A stretch of 64,000 nucleotides of DNA, from assembly GCF_009905375.1 (NCBI RefSeq), contig NC_133657.1, positions 66,204,336 to 66,268,335 of the forward strand, given 5' to 3'. Made by a program: the position numbers and the translations under genes. Shown here one piece after another: positions 60,670 to 64,000 of the stretch. How positions within the stretch are numbered: the stretch's first letter is position 1; every line of letters starts with the position of its first letter. The notes beneath the pieces were generated by a model that was given only the letters and a program-made list of their open reading frames with translations, searched no databases and was not told the DNA's origin. This DNA comes from Apium graveolens. Taxonomy: Eukaryota > Streptophyta > Magnoliopsida > Apiales > Apiaceae.

Positions 60670-62770
60670 CCATATCCATATATACAAAATCTACTCGGGA
60701 TCCTCGACTCCCGGTTTTAGAAAATATTTTCACCTTTGGGTCCCTATACTAAGGGTATATGCAAGTTACCGCTATTCTCGAGCATAGGTATTATCAACTG
60801 AACCAACAGATATATATTTCAAGAATATGAAACAGGCATGCATATATACCATATCACATGCTAAAATATATCGCAAGAATTTGCTAAATAACCAATATGC
60901 ATTTATCGCAAGATCATGCATATACAAATGTATACATCACAACAACAGTATAACGGATAGAATACTTGCCTGAGCGACTTGGGGTGATAAAAGGCTCGGG
61001 ACGAGTCTGGTAACCTATAAACAACAAGTAAGTTGGAATTAAACCAAAATCACTTGTAAATCTATACTTTAACTAACTTAGACTCTAACGCTTGATTTGC
61101 GCTCACTGATTTGCTTAAGTCACTCGGGTACCCTCGGCTCCACCATTTTTAATAATTTAACCTTTATGAGTTTTAAAGCGATTCCTTCGCGAGTGTCTTA
61201 CCAACTTCCTAACACACTTACCATAAATGTTTCATACATTAATTAACTCTTTTTGGTCTTTAACCTATGTTTCAAAGTAAGGCGAGGGAAAAAGTTTCGT
61301 TCGCGAAACGCCGTTACTTGAAACGGTCGTTTCTCCTAAACCGTGTATCGGAATCGAACGAACTACATATCAAAACGAAGCTCGTAACATGAGCTATCTA
61401 AACATGGCAGTGGTCATATTATAGCAGGGGGTTCTCGGGTCCTAATGCTATGCACAAAAACAGTCCAAAGAAAATCGGACGTTACGACAGGCTATGTTTA
61501 CGCGATTTCCAAATTTTAAACCATTCAAAACCAACCACAAACCAACCTCAAATCCAACATACAACCAACACCCATCCTTATCACATCATAAAAATCCCAA
61601 CCAATTCAATTTAATCATTCATACTTATGCCTAAACTTAACTTTAATCATACTTAAGTTCTTTTAAATCAAAACCACAACAATTACCATTCCATTTCACT
61701 ACCATTCCAAATCCCAAACTCTAAATCATAAAAACAAGCTACAATATCATCCTACTAATCAAAATCATCTTATAATATATAGGAATCTAGGGTTTGGAGA
61801 TGGTATACCTTCCTTGAAGTGGTGGGAGGAGCTAGGAAGCCTTAAGAAGCTTTGAGAAGTCTTAAGAATGCTTGGATCTTCAAGAAAAACAAGAAAAAGT
61901 TCAAGTTAAAAACTTGAAAACACTATTCATTGTCTTCTTCTTTGATTAAATGAAGAAGATTGAGAAGGAATTAATGGCTTAAACTCATGATATAGTCCTA
62001 ACTAAGCATGAAGATGATTAGGGAATTATCTTACCATTTTAGGAGGCTTGGATCTTGAGTTTTGAAATTCTTCTTGCCTTTTGAATAGTGAAAAGCCGAG
62101 AGCTTCAAGAACAAAGCCTTGGTTGCTTTTTGATTTTTGATGAAAATGATTTTACTTGGCTTGGTTGCTTGGTTTTTGTATTTGATTTAGTCAATTACCT
62201 TTTTGCCCTTGAATTTGTGTGGTTACAAAGCTACCACACCTCCTTCCTTCCCATGTCATGCTTATGTCATCCTCATGATGTCATCCTCCCTTCCTTGTCC
62301 TCTTTCTATTGGTTGGATGACATCATTCCCACTAATCCCTTTGATTAACTTCCTAATCGTTTGCCTAATGACCGCTGATCTGTTATACGGTTCGCTTAAC
62401 TTTCGTTCTCGTTTATCGTTTGAAGGATCATACCCGGGATCTTATTACTTAGGTTCCCTTAACCTTTCTCAATACATTATATTCCTTTTTATGATCCTCT
62501 ATTATAATCCTTTAATTTAAATCCTTTTTTTTATCCTGTTACCTTATACTCAATTCTCTCCGTATCTTGTGGATTTCCGGGAAAAACCAAAGTGTTCGGA
62601 ATTGGATTCTGACGATCTTTACATACACTTATATACTACATAGAGTACTAATAATATCCCAGAATATCCATAACAGAACCCCTACATAGTGTGGCGTGAA
62701 AAGTTTTCTCATTCAGCTAAAACACTATTCACAAGGGTTACAAAAAGTTGGAAATTTTGGGGTTATTACA
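58648..62770 (-). repeat. 5' LTR of Gypsy-2
   Basis: 4,123 bp. Nearly identical to 48442-52565, including the 54-bp minisatellite (about 60181-60580) and TA microsatellites (about 60635-60672). Confidence 0.93.
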
Positions 62771-63344
62771 ACCTCACTTAACAGCTGTGAAAAGAATTTT
62801 CAAGTACCTTAAGGGTACAACTGATCTGGGATCGTGGTATCCTAGAGAATCAGACTTTAAGCTAATAGGTTACTCAGATGCAGATTTTGCAGGATGCAAA
62901 ATTGACAGGAAAAGCACAAGTGGAAGCTGCCAATTTCTTGGAGGCAAATTGGTTTCTTGGTTTAGCAAGAAACAGAAGTCAATTTCTACATCAACTGTAG
63001 AAGCAGAGTACATTGCTGCAGGAAGCTGTTGTGCACAGATTCTTTGGATGAAGAATCATTTACTCGATTATGGGTTAGAATTTTCTAAAATCCCTATTTA
63101 CTGTGATAATCAAAGTGCTATTGCTATGACAGGTAATCCAGTTCAGCACTCAATAACAAAGCACATAAGCATTAGGTACCACTTCATAAGGGAACATATG
63201 GATGAAGGTACAATGGAATTGCATTTTGTTCCAACAGATCAACAACTAGCAAATATCTTCACAAAACCACTGTGTGAAGCTACTTTTACAAGATTGGTAA
63301 ATGAACTTGGAATGGTTTCAGGTTCTTTCTCTAAATCTGCTTAG
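62771..63344 (+). pseudogene. RNase H and C-terminus of SIRE-B Pol
   Basis: Continuation of the frame cut at 48441: KRIFKYLKGTTDLGSWYPRE, then GYSDADFAGCKIDRKSTSG, then [20 protein letters not shown] and LANIFTKPLCEATF. All hallmarks of copia RNase H are present with no internal stop. It ends at 63344 (FSKSA). Functionally dead because of upstream lesions. Confidence 0.88.
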
Positions 63345-64000
63345 TTTATGTTCTGATACATCAGACTTTATGATCAGTATTTACAAATATTACTATCTTT
63401 GTGTATTCTGTGCTTAATTAGAAATTTTCTAAGTGCTGATTGTTGTCTAATGTGAATTTCTAAACTTTGATAGTGATATGAATGTTTCTGTGACTATTCA
63501 ATCCAATGAGGATAACTGTGCTAGATGCTAACCTAGTAGTCTTTAATATACTAAAGATACCATGTTTGAAGTAATAGTTTATGTGGAAATCTTTTAACAC
63601 AAGCAAATTCTGATACTGAGCTTAGTTAAGTTTACTTTGTGTATCTTATTACTAAGTCAAAAACTAGAATAATGCTTCTTATCTGTTAAGTTCTGATGTT
63701 AGTAAATCTAGTGGATGTACTAAGTGCTGATAAGCCTCACTTATCAAAAGAAAAAGAAAAGAAAAGAAATAAAAAATTCAGGTACTCCTTTGAGATCTAG
63801 AGTAAAAATGTGGAAGGGAAGACCCAAGTGCATTGCTGGTATTAAGTAATATGCATTAGAAAAGCAAAATAAAATTTTCTTGGTGACTTTTCACACTCTA
63901 TGATTACTGGAGAAATACTCTGATAACAGCATAAATTCTGATAAGCAGTCGTGACTCACTTACACTGAGAAGCCACTGTAAAATAGAATTTTAAAAGATG
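63345..64000 (+). other. post-pol region of SIRE-B
   Basis: No ORF. TTCTGATA octamers at 63351, 63608 and 63936. An env-like ORF or 3' LTR, if present, lies beyond the window. Confidence 0.6.

Larger units (their letters stand above)
48442..62770 (-). mobile_element. Ty3-gypsy chromovirus (Tekay-type), young and nearly intact (Gypsy-2)
   Basis: LTRs of 4,124 and 4,123 bp (48442-52565 and 58648-62770) differ at few sites, by eye under 1 percent. Perfect target duplication ACCTC (48437-48441 and 62771-62775). The primer-binding site, polypurine tract, leader frame and one uninterrupted Gag-Pol are present. RT-RNase H-integrase order plus a C-terminal chromodomain place it among plant chromoviruses. 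The only clear coding lesion is one TAG in the leader frame. Confidence 0.95.
29225..64000 (+). mobile_element. SIRE-like Ty1-copia element, plus strand (SIRE-B), runs off the window
   Basis: The 5' LTR is 29225-29845, followed by the primer-binding site, gag (29901-30963), the rest of gag and pol (46120-48441) and RNase H with the 3' tail (62771-64000). It is split by Gypsy-1 (duplication TTACT) and Gypsy-2 (duplication ACCTC). It inserted in SIRE-A gag after TGTCA (29220-29224). The matching right-hand duplication and 3' LTR are outside the window. About 600 bp of pol is deleted and at least four stops are present. Confidence 0.92.

Overview
This window is eukaryotic plant DNA and is almost entirely a nest of transposable elements beside a decayed host gene. 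The long AT-rich introns with GT/AG borders, SIRE-type Ty1-copia elements, chromodomain (Tekay-type) Ty3-gypsy elements with about 4-kb LTRs, and hAT elements point to a large-genome eudicot. An Apiales-like plant is my guess from general resemblance only. I see no bacterial features, tRNA, rRNA or CRISPR array.

Layout. (1) 183-3534, minus strand: twelve recognisable exons of an ERD6-like sugar transporter of the major facilitator superfamily. It is broken by a 22-bp exon deletion, a lost splice donor and a nonsense codon. (2) 4315-10874: a Ty1-copia element, plus strand, with two 0.99-kb LTRs and target duplication GTTTA, in DNA just upstream of these exons. It lacks a tRNA-type primer-binding site. 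Instead the site next to its 5' LTR is complementary to the LTR itself. (3) 13097-13665: a fold-back element. At 13775 one end of a probable hAT element begins. (4) 14040-29224: a SIRE-like copia element on the minus strand (SIRE-A). It carries an approximately 1,500-codon extra reading frame downstream of pol and an unusual dispersed octamer array. Its 3' LTR is split by a one-LTR gypsy insertion (Gypsy-0, about 14467-18785). (5) From 29225 past the window end: a second SIRE-like element on the plus strand (SIRE-B), inserted in SIRE-A gag. SIRE-B is itself split by two minus-strand chromoviruses: Gypsy-1 (30964-46119, old and rearranged, with a hAT element at 36538-38209 inside) and Gypsy-2 (48442-62770, young, with one uninterrupted 1,569-residue Gag-Pol).

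Insertion order follows from the nesting and the target duplications. The SIRE-A insertion at 14040 precedes Gypsy-0 and SIRE-B; SIRE-B precedes Gypsy-1 and Gypsy-2; the hAT element came after Gypsy-1. Only Gypsy-2 still looks capable of making a complete Gag-Pol. The other coding regions hold stops, frameshifts, deletions or active-site substitutions, many of them C-to-T or G-to-A changes as expected of methylated, silenced DNA.

Most interesting for follow-up: the possible self-priming signal of the 4315-10874 copia element; the 23-24-bp-period CGACGGAT array shared by the LTR and coding regions of SIRE-A, with a comparable family-specific octamer in SIRE-B; the giant 3' reading frame of SIRE-A; and the leader reading frames and conserved leader hairpin of the gypsy elements.
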